DNA of 64,000 bases from Protula sp. h YS-2021 (lineage: Eukaryota > Annelida > Polychaeta > Sabellida > Serpulidae): NCBI GenBank assembly GCA_949752745.1, contig OX457025.1:53911869-53975868 (forward strand), given 5' to 3'. Below the pieces are notes generated by a model, which saw nothing but the letters and a program-made list of their open reading frames with translations, was not told the origin of the DNA and made no database searches. Positions 19,068 through 30,474 of the stretch are shown piece by piece (position 1 is the stretch's first letter; each line of letters begins with the position of its first letter). The position numbers and the translations under genes are program-made.

Positions 19068-19577
19068 GCAAAAGGAAAAAAAACAGAAAGACACAGCCAA
19101 ATGGAATATAAGCTAGCCTTCAGGATAAAATAATAATAAACTAAAAAAAAATAATAATAAAGAAAACCAGAAAAGGATACAAAGGATAATTGCATTTGAT
19201 TAAAGTAGCTTTCAGGATAACGATTGATACAGGGCGTAAGGTAAAGGGAATAAAATGTATATATAAAAAAACAATAAATAAAAGTGTGATATATGCGACA
19301 TTGTGTATAAACTTGAAGCTCTTAATTGTAATTTGTGGATATCAATTGTTTAGCCTAACAAGCGTCACCCGAACAGCTGACAAGCTTGGACTCTGAATTG
19401 CAATTAGTGCAAGGGATTGTTAGGATTTGGGGCATCAATATGCGTGAGTACTCTAATTGCAATTAATATGCCTGAGCATTGCCGTCTGAATAGGGCATTA
19501 ATTGCAATTACGGCCAAGCAGTGAGCCCCCTATAACTGTATAAAAAAAAGAGAGTGAGAGAGCAAGGAAACAAAAAA
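19068..19577 (+). promoter_or_regulatory. Leader of copy E
   Basis: AATTGCAATT sites lie at 19396-19405, 19455-19464 and 19500-19509, with a degenerate site AATTGTAATT at 19324-19333. The A1-proximal part is A-rich with AATAAT runs. Confidence 0.5.
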
Positions 19578-20585
19578 ATGAATAACGATAAAGTCGACAG
19601 TGCAATTAAAGAATTGAAAGAATGGGCTGCGTCGAGAAACCTTCTCGAATCCACTGTCGACGCTCTCCTGAGCGAGGAATTCTTTTCCATCGACAGTGTA
19701 CTGCACATTGACAAGGTCGTCATTAAGGCGCTAAAACTCTCGCTCGGCAAAGAGAGAATGCTGCTGGCGGCCGTCGCAGACCTTAAGGACGCAAAGTCCG
19801 ACAGTGCGAGTTCCCGCACCGGTCCCACATCGGACATCATTGAGAAATTTACGGCCGACAGACCCCGGCTACGCAGCGACGCGGCACCAGCTACCCTGAA
19901 TGACCTTCCACGCCTTAACACAGAGACGATGACAGCCATGCTGGACTCCCTCGTGGACAAGCCGCAGACCCCGGACGACGACCCATGGCAGACCGGGAGA
20001 ACCCCGGGTAACACGCGACCATTATTTGTCCAAGATTTCTGTGGATCCTTCCTGGGGAGTCAGGGCACAGAGACAGTGTTATCGTCGAACGGTGATGCGA
20101 AAGTGATCGTGACGAGCGCGGCGAAACGCGTGAGGCCTGAGGACACCACGTGGCAGCAGTGGGTGAAAGGCCACGCCCGCATCTTTAGCGCCCTAAAGCG
20201 CTCAGGACAGTTGGAGACGGAAGACGAGCGTGATCGCTACAATCTCTACGGAATAAAGTTTTGAGATATGTGCGAGTATTACCCGCTAGCCAACTGTATG
20301 AGGTATGATTTCGAATACCGGCAACGGGTGGCGTCGGGGCAAATCCGTTGGGGAGACGACGATACGTATCTCCTAGGCATATGTTGCTTCTCCTCTCGCG
20401 CCCAATCAACATTTACCCGGAAGCAGCACGCTAGACCCAGGGTGGAAGCTCCAAGGGCCCCGAACGGCACGGAAATTTGTCGCAACTTTAATTCGCGCTG
20501 GGGTTGCAGTCTACTAAACTGCCGATTCATGCATGCCTGCCTGAAATGTTTCCAGAACCACCCCGAGATTGCTCACAGAGACTAG
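19578..20585 (+). pseudogene. gag: Gag-like ORF1, copy E, nonsense mutation
   Basis: Starts at ATG 19578, 336 codons including the stop. One internal TGA at 20262-20264 replaces GGA of copies A and D, before the conserved CEYYPLANCMRYDFEY module. The remainder, including the CCCH finger, stays open to the TAG at 20583-20585 (followed by GGG). Copies F and G carry the same TGA. Confidence 0.85.
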
Positions 20586-22007
20586 GGGCACGCCGTCTCT
20601 AGCCCACTGTCTGACCGGCTCGACGAATGGGAACGGCAACTTGATCCGGGTAAGGACAAGGTATTTATTCTCAACGGATTACGTAATGGGTTCGATATCG
20701 TTAACGTTCGCACGGAAAATATTCAGTGTGCCGAAGCCCCCAACAGCCGCTTGGCTGAGCGACAATATCGTGATGAGGTAGAGAGCGAAATAAAGAAGGA
20801 AATTGCCCTGGGTCGCTATAAAGTAGTGGTAGAAAAACCGGTCATTGTCTCCCCGCACTCCGCCATACCCAAAGAAAACGGTGAAATCAGGCTAATTCAC
20901 GATTGCTCGCAACCAGAAGGCCTTTCCGTCAACTCCCACGCCACCCCCGACAAACATGTTTTTACATCCGTGGACATCGCTGCCGATATGGTCGGTAAAA
21001 GCTCGTTTATGGCAAAAGTGGACCTTAAATCAGCTTATCGGCAGGTCCCGCTCAGCGAAGCGTCCCAACGTCTAACGGGCTTAAAGTGGAAATTTAAGGG
21101 TGATAAACATCACACATACCTTGTAGATACCCGCTTGCCCTTCGGGGCTTCATTAAGCGTTGGTATTTTCCATCGTATTACACAGAGTGTCTGCCGCATG
21201 CTTAAAAAACATTTTACCGCTGAAACATTTGAGGATACGCTCAAGGCAATGCAATGCTTGATACGGCTCCTCCGGTCGCTTGGTTTCGCAATCAGCTGGG
21301 AGAAATGCATCTCCCCTACGCGCAGACTAACGTTTCTGGGAGTGACTATCGACTCCACCGACTGCACGCTATCAATTCCCACGGATAAGCTATGCGAAGT
21401 CCAAACCCTTCTCTCCGACTGCGCAAGTCCCGACAACAGACGGCTCTCAAAACGCGACCTCCAAAGCCTGCTGGGGAAACTGAACTGGGTCGGACGTGTT
21501 GTCAGGGTCATACGTCCGGCCATGCGTCGTCTAATCGTGCTTATGATGTCACTACGTCGCCCTAACCACCGCACCCGTATCACTACGGACACCCGCCGAG
21601 ACTTACTACTGCTTAATGTGCTTTGAGCCTCATTCAACGGGACATCTCGCTTTTCCTCCCAAAGGGATGTGCCCGATCGCGCCTTTCACATTGCCACAGA
21701 CGCAAGCCCGACTGCTGCAGGCGCAGCGGTCGTTTGCCACAATAGAGCCATAGACTGGCTCTATTACAACTTCGCCACGGATATGCCCGCCATCAATGAT
21801 TGCGACATAAATACGAAAGAACTAGCTGCTGTTCTTTTGGCGCTGCGCCGCTGGGCACCGTTCTGCGCTTCCAAGACGGTCCAACTATATTCGGATAATA
21901 AAGCAACCCTATATGCCCTTAACCAAGGAAGAATTAGAAACACTATTGCGTCCGATGTTTTATGCGAAATACTAATATTATGCGTTAAGTTTGACATTAA
22001 AATATGT
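20586..22007 (+). pseudogene. pol: Pol, copy E, RT active site deleted
   Basis: The frame is open after the gag TAG. A 39-bp in-frame deletion near 21211 removes 13 codons including the whole YLDD box. TGC is changed to TGA at 21624-21626 between RT and RNase H, shared with copy G. RNase H motifs TDAS, NTKE and YSDN remain. The copy stops at GACATTAAAATATG, joined to a PLE. Confidence 0.87.
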
Positions 22008-22957
22008 TTCTATGAAATAAAAATTCTTTTTAAGTGTTATGTTTTAATATTTTACGAATTTTCGACTGATACAGTCTTCTTCAGGTACATATTTCACAAA
22101 AATGTGACGTTGCTATGGTAACTTCACATACTACACACAATTGTGATAAATTTTATGTGTAAATACACATAATTCCAATGTTTACACAAAATGATAACAT
22201 AATTGCAAACAAAGTTGAAATCATATAAAAAAACATAGAATAATGAGAAAATTCGACTAAAAGAAATTCATGCGATAGAATAATGCACAATTTTAAAGAA
22301 ATTGCTGATAATTGAAATCAACATTCATCCCATGTCCCAAAACACAACCTAATTTTGCAATTAATTTTTGTTCTAACAATTTTCGTTTTGAAGTGTTATT
22401 GCAAAAAGCAACGGCACAAACAGACATATCGTCAACGCTGTGATGATTACTTAGAAAATGACTGGAGACTTCGTTATCTTCTTTTTTAATCATCACATTT
22501 CTTCTATGTTCTCTAAATCTATCCCCTAGTCGCCTACTCGTTTCTCCAACATACAGACTGCCGCATTTTTTGCATTCTATCACATAAACTACACCTTCTG
22601 AAACACATGAAAAAAATTATCTCTGATATTTATGAAAGTTTTTGGTCCAACTATTTGTGAGCTCTCATTAATATGGGGACAAGTTACACATTTTTTTCGT
22701 TTGCAAGGAACCGTCTTCCCTTCTTTGCAGCTTTGTAATTTTGAATGTACAAGAATATCTTTCAGATTTTTGTCTCTTTTGTAGGCCACTGAAGGCCGTC
22801 CTTCAAACATGTGCCCAATTAAACCATCATTACATATAATATTATAATTTCTGTTTACTATTTTAGAAATTTCCAAATTGCTGCGATGGTATGTGATAGG
22901 AAACACGATTCTATTTTGTCCTTTCTGACTTGACTTGTCAAAGCTGCAGAGAAGGGG
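22008..22957 (-). mobile_element. PLE fragment with GIY-YIG endonuclease and 3' UTR
   Basis: It runs on the minus strand from the RT-endonuclease linker to the 3' end (TTTCATAGAA at 22008). The 5' end is fused to pol of copy F. The 3' UTR carries a hammerhead-like motif at 22058-22085. This PLE and the one at 18145-18598 point their 3' ends at copy E from opposite sides. Confidence 0.85.
22293..22956 (-). pseudogene. PLE linker and GIY-YIG endonuclease, frameshifted
   Basis: The linker reads NRIVFPITYHRSNLEI, then a cysteine cluster (VPCKRKKCVTCPHINES), then the endonuclease: CKKCGSLYVGETSRRLGDRF with downstream EHRR and EQKLIAKLG, matching the GIY-YIG core (Y, R, E). A run of seven T on the coding strand (near 22615) puts the linker and endonuclease in different frames. 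The same run occurs in the PLE at 52019-53400, so the shift is shared between copies. Confidence 0.82.
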
Positions 22958-23316
22958 GAGGCGTGGGAGTTGACAGAAAGGCCTTCTGGTTGCGAGCAAT
23001 CGTGAATTAGCCTGATTTCACCGTTTTCTTTGGGTATGGCGGAGTGCGGGGAGACAATGACCGGTTTTTCTACCACTACTTTATAGCGACCCAGGGCAAT
23101 TTCCTTCTTTATTTCGCTCTCTACCTCATCACGATATTGTCGCTCAGCCACGCGGCTGTTGGGGGCTTCGGCACACTGAATATTTTCCGTGCGAACGTTA
23201 ACGATATCGAACCCATTACGTAATCCGTTGAGAATAAATACCTTGTCCTTATCCGTTTCAAGTTGTCGTTCCCATTCGTCGAGCCGGTCAGACTATGGGC
23301 TAGAGACGGCGTGCCC
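22958..23316 (-). pseudogene. pol: Pol N-terminal fragment, copy F
   Basis: The frame is open from the gag TAG through the pre-RT region and the first RT blocks (KPVIVSPHSAIPKENGEIRL), then runs into PLE sequence. It lacks the catalytic motifs. Confidence 0.82.
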
Positions 23317-24324
23317 CTAGTCTCTGTGAGCAATCTCGGGGTGGTTCTGGAAACATTTCAGGCAGGCATGCATGAATCGGCAGTTTAGTAGACTGCAACC
23401 CCGGCGCGAATTAAAGTTGCGACAAATTTCCGTGCCGTTCGGGGCCCTTGGAGCTTCCACCCTGGGTCTAGCGTGCTGCTTCCGGGTGGATGTTGATTGG
23501 GCGCGAGACGAGAAGCAACATATGCCTAGGAGATACGTATCGTCGTCTCCCCAACGGATTTGCCCCGACGCCACCCGTTGCCGGTATTCGAAATCATACC
23601 TCATACAGTTGGCTAGCGGGTAATACTCGCACATATCTCAAAACTTTATGCCGTAGGGATTGTAGCGATCACGCTCGTCTTCCGTCTCCAACTGTCCTGA
23701 GCGCTTTAGGGCGCTAAAGATGCGGGCGTGGCCTTTCACCCACTGCTGCCACGTGGTGTCCTCAGGCCTCACGCGTTTCGCCGCGCTCGTCACGATCACT
23801 TTCGCATCACCGTTCGACGATAACACTGTCTTTGTGCCCTGACTCCCCAGGAAGGATCCACAGAAATCTTGGACAAATAATGGTCGCGTGTTACCTGGGG
23901 TTCTCCCGGTCTGCCATGGGTCGTCGTCCGGGGTCTGCGGCTTGTCCACGAGGGAGTCCAGCATGGCTGTCATCGTCTCTGTGTTAAGGCGTGGAAGGTC
24001 ATTCAGGGTAGCTGGTGCCGCGTCGCTGCGTAGCCGGGATCTGTCGGCCGTAAATTTCTCAATGATGTCCGATGTGGGACCGGTGCGGGAACTCGCACTG
24101 TCGGACTTTGCGTCCTTAAGGTCTGCGACGGCCGCTAGCAGCATTCTCTCTTGGCCGAGCGAGAGTTTTAGCGCCTTAATGACGACCTTGTCAATGTGCA
24201 GTACACTGTCGATGGAAAAGAATTCCTCGCTCAGGAGAGCGTCGACAGTGGATTCGAGAAGGTTTCTCGACGCAGCCCATTCTTTCAATTCTTTAATTGC
24301 ACTGTCGACTTTATCGTTATTCAT
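23317..24324 (-). pseudogene. gag: Gag-like ORF1, copy F, nonsense mutation
   Basis: ATG at 24324. The internal TGA at 23640-23638 is the same as in copies E and G. The CCCH finger (CRNFNSRRGC, then C and H) is intact, and the terminal TAG at 23319-23317 is followed by GGG. Confidence 0.85.
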
Positions 24325-24841
24325 TTTTTTGTTTCCTTGCTCTCTCACTCTCTTTTTTTTATACAGTTATAGGGGGCTCACTGCTTGGCCGTAATTGCAA
24401 TTAATGCCCTATTCAGACGGCAATGCTCAGGCAAGATCTTAATTGCAATTAGAGTACTCACGCATATTGATGCCCCAAATCCTAACAATCCCTTGCACTA
24501 ATTGCAATTCAGAGTCCAAGCTTGTCAGCTGTTCGGGTGACGCTTGTTAGGCTTAACAATTGATATACACAAATTGCAATTAAGAGCTTCAAGTTTATAC
24601 ACAATGTCGCATATATCACACTTTTATTTATTGTTTTTTTATATATACATTTTATTCCCTTTACCTTACGCCCTGTTTCAATCGTTATCCTGAAAGCTAC
24701 TTTAATCAAATGTAATTATCCTTTGTATCCTTTTCTGGTTTTCTTTATTATTATTATTATTTTTTTTAGTTTATTATTATTTTATCCTGAAGGCTAGCTA
24801 ATATTCCATTTGGCTGTGTCTTTCTGTTTTTTTCCTTTTGC
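24325..24841 (-). promoter_or_regulatory. Leader of copy F with four AATTGCAATT sites
   Basis: Sites lie at 24393-24402, 24441-24450, 24500-24509 and 24572-24581; spacings of 48, 59 and 72 bp are the same as in copy D. Confidence 0.55.
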
Positions 24842-25316
24842 TCTCTGGAAGCGCTTGCTTGACCAGTGCTTGCTTTGCATTTGTGAGGGGAAGCTTGGAA
24901 GAGCCTTGTTATGTACCGTCCGACTTAATCCCTGCACGACTCAACGGCCAATAGAACACAGGCATGACAGAAGGTACTCTGGGGCGAGCTCCGCCCCCGA
25001 GTTACTGAGTGTGTGCTTCGCTCCCGGCTTGCATGACGGCACGCTGTAAGCCGAGACGCTCTGTCTACATCTCCGTCTGGCACGCTCCGTCGCTGTCAAG
25101 TCGAGTAGCGTGGGGGATTAAGGGGGAAAAGGGGCAGCGCATCACCAGAGTTTTAAAATCAAATAACACTTTATTTTTTAATTAAAACTTATAGCGTTCT
25201 AGTCTCTAGCCGTTATGGCTGGCAAGACGAATGAGAGAGTGGTTTGGGTACAAATGTTTATTGCCTGACTGCTGAACACATTATGCATAAAACAAACATA
25301 CTTTAAGAAACTGTAC
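24842..25316 (-). repeat. B1 of G joined to A1 of F (tandem junction)
   Basis: B1 is 25316-25182 (135 bp) and A1 is 25181-24842 (340 bp). A1 continues into the leader of F rather than into the A2-specific tail, so the two elements share this border without an A2-B2 end. Confidence 0.87.
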
Positions 25317-25350
25317 AAATACCCAAACCACGAAGTGTTACTTGTAGTAG

Positions 25351-26385
25351 TTAGGACAAGGCGTTTTGAACGTTTGATCCCATGGTTTTTGCACAATCCA
25401 GGCGTAGACTCAGAGGGACGTCAGTGTATCGCGTGTAGGACTCCGATGTCCAGTCTCCTTGGCTCTTAATCACTTGCGGTGGCAGCCCACAGGCAAGAGC
25501 AAAGGTAGCCCCGGCTCGTCGTAGGCTATGGCCGCTGTAGGCTGAGTCATCTAGCCCAACAGCACGCAGTTTGCATTTCAGCATTGACGAGAACGCTGCG
25601 TGGGAGAGAGGGACGGTGGAGTCCGGGGTTCTGTAGGAGAAGAGCGCCGATTTACCATGTGCGGGCGAAAGGCGGAGGTGGTGTTTTAACGCTGCAGTGG
25701 GGCATACTGTAGACTGCTCTACCTCTGGGATTGGGATGACGAGGGCTCGTGAAAAGTTGCGAAGTGTTTTGGTGCGTTTTACGTGAACTAGGGCGCCATC
25801 TGCCCACAGCGTTACGTCATCACGGCAGAGGTCAGTTCTACAGTCGTGGCTAGTCTGGGTACGGGATAGCAGCGAGGACTTGCGCAGAAAGGTAAAGAAG
25901 CCCATGAGACAAGCAGCCCAGAAGCAGGCCTCTAATGGTTGCGAGAGGTCGAGAACTCCTCGGACGCGCTGCTAGATATCCAGCGAGAGCGGTAGTTTCT
26001 GTCGGAGTGGCGTACCTTTCTGCGTGTCGATTCCTTTCAATAGCGTCTTCACGAAGTGGTTATTCTCAATGGGGTTCGTGTAACCCAGCTCCAAGTGGAG
26101 TAGGCGAACTGCAGCGAGATAGAATCTCACGGACTAGGGTTTCAGGGATCGGCTGAGAAAACACGCGTAACGGAGCACGGTCGTAGTTTCTGCGGGGGCT
26201 AGGCGCATCCTAAAGGCTTGGCAGAAGGCCAGGTAAGACTTCAGCTTAGCCGAGTACGTTTCACGAGTGCTTTCTGCTAGGGCTGCTCTGTGGAATTGGG
26301 CCACTTCGTTGTCCAAAATTTGTGTCTCCAGTACCACTCCTGGAACAAACGACGCATAGCAATTGGTGACATGTGGTGCCGGAGG
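25351..26385 (-). pseudogene. Tyrosine recombinase, copy G, two nonsense codons
   Basis: Stops replace a leucine codon near 25973 (TTG to TAG) and the glutamine of LKPQSV near 26137 (CAG to TAG). The catalytic half (FLRKSS, HSLRRAG, GDW, YTRY) is intact and open from 25905 down. Confidence 0.83.
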
Positions 26386-27951
26386 TCAGTGAGCGGGACG
26401 TGGCCGAATGCATACGTGGCATGCGGAAGGCTGGATAGTCGCGAAATGGCATCCGGGAGCTTATTAAGTTTCGTGTTTACGTAGGCGGCACATATTTTAA
26501 TGTCAAACTTAACGCATAATATTAGTATTTCGGATAAAACATCGGACGCAATAGTGTTTCTAATTCTTCCTTGGTTAAGGGCATATAGGGTTGCTTTATT
26601 ATCCGAATATAGTTGGACCGTCTTAGAAGCGCAGAACGGTGCCCAGCGGCGCAGCGCCAAAAGAACAGCAGCTAGTTCTTTCGTATTTATGTCGCAATCA
26701 TTGATGGCGGGCATATCCGTGGCGAAGTTGCAATAGAGCCAGTCTATGGCTCTATTGTGGCAAACGACCGCTGCGCCGGCAGCAGTCGGGCTTGCGTCTG
26801 TGGCAATGTGAAAGGCGCGATCGGGCACATCCCTTTGGGAGGAAAAGCGAGATGTCCCGTTGAATGAGGCTCAAAGCACATTAAGCAGTAGTAAGTCTCG
26901 GCGAGTGTCCGTAGTGATACGGGTGCGGTGGTTAGGGCGACGTAGTGACGTCATAAGCACGATGAGACGACGCATGGCCGGACGTATGACACTGACAACA
27001 CGTCCGACCCAGTTCAGTTTCCCCAGCAGGCTCTGGAGGTCGCGTTTTGAGAGCCGTCTGTTGTCGGGACTTGCGTAGTGGGAGAGAAGGGTTTGGACTT
27101 CGCATAGCTTATCCGTGGGAATTGACAGCGTGCAGTCGGTGGAGTCGATAGTCACTCTCAGAAACGTTAGTCTGCGCGTAGGGGAGATGCATTTCTCCCA
27201 GCTGATTGCGAAACCAAGCGACCGGAGGAGCCGTATCAAGCATTGCATTGCCTTGAGCGTATCGTCAAATGTTTCAGCGGTAATAAAAAAAGTCATCGAG
27301 GTGGCAAATTATTGCTTTTATACCTTGTTTTTTAAGCATGCGGCAGACACTCTGTGTAATACGATGGAAAATACCAACGCTTAATGAAGCCCCGAAGGGC
27401 AAGCGGGTATCTACAAGGTATGTGTGATGTTTATTACCCTTAAATTTCCACTTTAAGCCCGTTAGACGTTGGGACGCTTCGCTGAGCGGGACCTGCCGAT
27501 AAGCTGATTTAAGGTCCATTTTTGCCATAAACGAGTTTTTACCGACCATATCGGCAGCGATGTCCACGGATGTAAAAACATGTTCGTCGGGGGTGGCGTG
27601 AGAGTTGACAGAAAGGCCTTCTGGTTGCGAGCAATCGTGAATTAGCCTGATTTCACCGTTTTCTTTGGGTATGGCGGAGTGCGGGGAGACAATGACCGGT
27701 TTTTCTACCACTACTTTATAGCGACCCAGGGCAATTTCCTTCTTTATTTCGCTCTCTACCTCATCACGATATTGTCGCTCAGCCACGCGGCTGTTGGGGG
27801 CTTCGGCACACTGAATATTTTCCGTGCGAACGTTAACGATATCGAACCCATTACGTAATCCGTTGAGAATAAATACCTTGTCCTTATCCGTTTCAAGTTG
27901 TCGTTCCCATTCGTCGAGCCGGTCAGACAGTGGGCTAGAGACGGCGTGCCC
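26277..27951 (-). pseudogene. pol: Pol, copy G, frameshift at the RT active site
   Basis: The catalytic box reads HLDD (27303-27292, Y to H). An A7 run (27285-27291, six in copy D) shifts the frame immediately after it. The TGA before RNase H is shared with E. RNase H motifs remain in a separate open stretch. Confidence 0.85.
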
Positions 27952-28895
27952 CTAGTCTCTGTGAGCAATCTCTGGGTGGTTCTGGAAACATTTCAGGCAG
28001 GCATGCATGAATCGGCAGTTTAGTAGACTGCAACCCCGGCGCGAATTAAAGTTGCGACAAATTTCCGTGCCGTTCGGGGCCCTTGGAGCTTCCACCCTGG
28101 GTCTAGCGTGCTGCTTCCGGGTGGATGTTGATTGGGCGCGAGACGAGAAGCAACATATGCCTAGGAGATACGTATCGTCGTCTCCCCAACGGATTTGCCC
28201 CGACGCCACCCGTTGCCGGTATTCGAAATCATACCTCATACAGTTGGCTAGCGGGTAATACTCGCACATATCTCAAAACTTTATGCCGTAGGGATTGTAG
28301 CGATCACGCTCGTCTTCCGTCTCCAACTGTCCTGAGCGCTTTAGGGCGCTAAAGATGCGGGCGTGGCCTTTCACCCACTGCTGCCACGTGGTGTCCTCAG
28401 GCCTCACGCGTTTCGCCGCGCTCGTCACGATCACTTTCGCATCACCGTTCGACGATAACACTGTCTTTGTGCCCTAACTCCCCAGGAAGGATCCACAGAA
28501 ATCTTGGACAAATAATGGTCGCGTGTTACCTGGGGTTCTCCCGGTCTGCCATGGGTCGTCGTCCAGGGTCTGCGGCTTGTCCACGAGGGAGTCCAGCATG
28601 GCTGTCATCGTCTCTGTGTTAAGGCGTGGAAGGTCATTCAGGGTAGCTGGTGCCGCGTCGCTGCGTAGCCGGGGTCTGTCGGCCGGAAATTTCTCAATGA
28701 TGTCCGATGTGGGACCGGTGCGGGAACTCGCACTGTCGGACTTTGCGTCCTTAAGGTCTGCGACGGCCGCTAGCAGCATTCTCTCTTGGCCGAGAGTTTT
28801 AGCGCCTTAATGACGACCTTGTCAATGTGCAGTACACTGTCGATGGAAAAGAATTCCTCGCTCAGGAGAGCGTCGACAGTGGATTCGAGAAGGTT
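27952..28895 (-). pseudogene. gag: Gag-like ORF1, copy G, truncated and broken
   Basis: The N-terminus is lost at 28895. There is a 4-bp deletion near 28795, a CAG to TAG change near 28476, and the shared TGA at 28275-28273. The CCCH finger and the terminal TAG (27954-27952) are intact. Confidence 0.83.
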
Positions 28896-29178
28896 ACCAT
28901 GGTTAAGCCTTGGTTACGCCTTGGTTACCATGGTTACGCCGTCTATGACGCCATTATAACGTCACAATGGTTGACAGATCTGACTTAATTGACTTAATTG
29001 ACTTAATTGATCACGTGATTGATGACGTCACGATGATTGACTGCAGCAGAAACGGCGTTTCTTAACTACATCAGCAGTCGATTTTATGAGGGCATGAAGG
29101 CCACACGTTAGGTGTGATACCTAATGGTGCACGAGGTGTCGTGATTGTGGTGCTGGTGCACGGACAGTTGTTGTTGTG
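28896..29178. other. Repeat-rich spacer with LTR fragment, no gene
   Basis: 28896-28940 holds repeated GGTTACCATGGTTA/GCCTTGGTTACGCC motifs. 28982-29008 is three tandem copies of GACTTAATT. CACGTG (29012-29017) and the CRE-like TGACGTCA (29023-29030) follow. 29067-29178 matches the LTR segment near 35955-36056. I see no coding sequence. Confidence 0.6.
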
Positions 29179-30471
29179 TGTCAGAATTTCGTATTCAGTG
29201 TTTTGAGTGTTCTGAGCGAGTTCGTGGTTCTGTTTGTGCTCCACACGGTTTGTTGTGATGCGGAACGCATGTGAGTGCCGAGTGGCACCCTTCGGTGCAG
29301 TATTCCCCTTGAAGTGGCTGATGAATGGACGAGTGCTGATGAATGGACGAGTGCATTTGTTGATCTGCTGCTTGATAGGACCGCGGCGATCGGTTTAGGA
29401 TTTTGGGGGATCTTGATCTAGTGAACACGATGGGACTAGTTTCAGGTTCGTTTGATGTCGTTTTGTTAGATTTTAGGTCATCTAAAAATTTACTTATATA
29501 TCAAGTATACCGGATATCTCCAGAAGTGGATGTCGAAATTTAAATTTCACGTAGCGTTGTGTAGAACGCGCTAAGATTGTGCACCTTTTGTGTATAAAAA
29601 TTTTTATGTTGTCGGTTTTTGAGACGAGTGAAATTTTTGTGCTACCTAGCACAAACTTTACGTGTAATTTTCAAGTATTTAGAAATGCCATAGATCATAA
29701 CCGACAAAGCCTTTTTGTAGAAGAGTTCACGATCTTTCCAAAAACATCACTTTTTGGCCCATATGTCACTTATAACATATGTTTATGGGCAGCTATTTTC
29801 TTATCGGTTCTAAGTTTGGGCGGGAAGCTCTTTGATTGGCTGCATATTTAATTAGCAGCGGCTCTTCTGCCAGCGAGTATTTAAGGAACGCGCTTGCTGC
29901 ACCAGCAGCAGTTGATTTTTGGAATGCATGGAGGCCGCACGTCAGGTGTGGGTCTATTTATTACGAGATTGGAAATAAAAGTATTAATAATCAATGTACT
30001 GTAAGGTAACTCAATGAATGGATGATATATAAATTAGCCAGACATAAATTTGGATAATTTGAAAAAAGGTGGATAAATGTGAACATATTATACGAAGTAG
30101 ATAAAATAAACATAATAGTGTTGAAAGGAGTTTGTTTTCATTGTCATCCGGATACTGCCCGACATAGCGAGCCGTTCTGCACATTTTCGTATTATTTGCT
30201 CGTATTTTCGTTCCATGAGAAGCCAACGGCACCTACGCGCGGAGATCCCATAACCGTCACAACCCAAACCGTGACATTGTGCATAAAATGTAAATAAGGA
30301 AAATAAAAACGAATATCCAAGAAAGAGGATTGTTTACTTTCACAGCAGTTTTACTGAGATATAAAGAAAAGAGCCGGAATTTCAGAAAGTCTTGTGTCCG
30401 TTCATCGTCATACATCTTCGTGAAAGTCAATGACACACAACGCTGGGGCCCGAAGGTACACGCGGCTAACA
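29179..30471 (+). repeat. 5' LTR of Gypsy-1 (subtype a)
   Basis: It starts TGTCAGAATTTCG and ends CGCGGCTAACA three bases before the PBS. Homologous sequence recurs at 58352-59570 (minus) and, more diverged, at 35202-36247 and 38968-39938. It includes an 18-bp tandem duplication at 29317-29352. Confidence 0.72.
29832..29886 (+). promoter_or_regulatory. Putative LTR promoter (ATTGG box and TATA-like site)
   Basis: GATTGGC (inverted CCAAT) near 29834 is followed by TATTTAAGG at 29879-29887. The same pair occurs in the other LTR copies, with TATATAAGG at 35923-35931. The distance of about 40-50 bp is plausible for a core promoter. Confidence 0.5.
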
Positions 30472-30474
30472 TTT

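Larger units (their letters stand above)
18728..22007 (+). mobile_element. YR element copy E, 3'-truncated
   Basis: A1 (18728-19067), leader, gag and pol are present. The copy is cut in RNase H at 22007, where a PLE 3' end begins. YR and the 3' repeats are missing. Several mutations are shared with F and G, forming a sub-lineage. Confidence 0.88.
22958..25181 (-). mobile_element. YR element copy F, 3'-truncated
   Basis: A1 (25181-24842), leader, gag and the first part of pol are present. It breaks off in RT after the codons for VNSHA at the PLE junction. Its A1 directly follows B1 of copy G (25182), making a head-to-tail G-F tandem. Confidence 0.87.
25182..28895 (-). mobile_element. YR element copy G, 5'-truncated
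   Basis: It contains most of gag, all of pol, YR and B1. The 5' end is lost at 28895 within the gag N-terminus. Many stops and small indels make this the most degraded family-1 copy. Confidence 0.87.
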
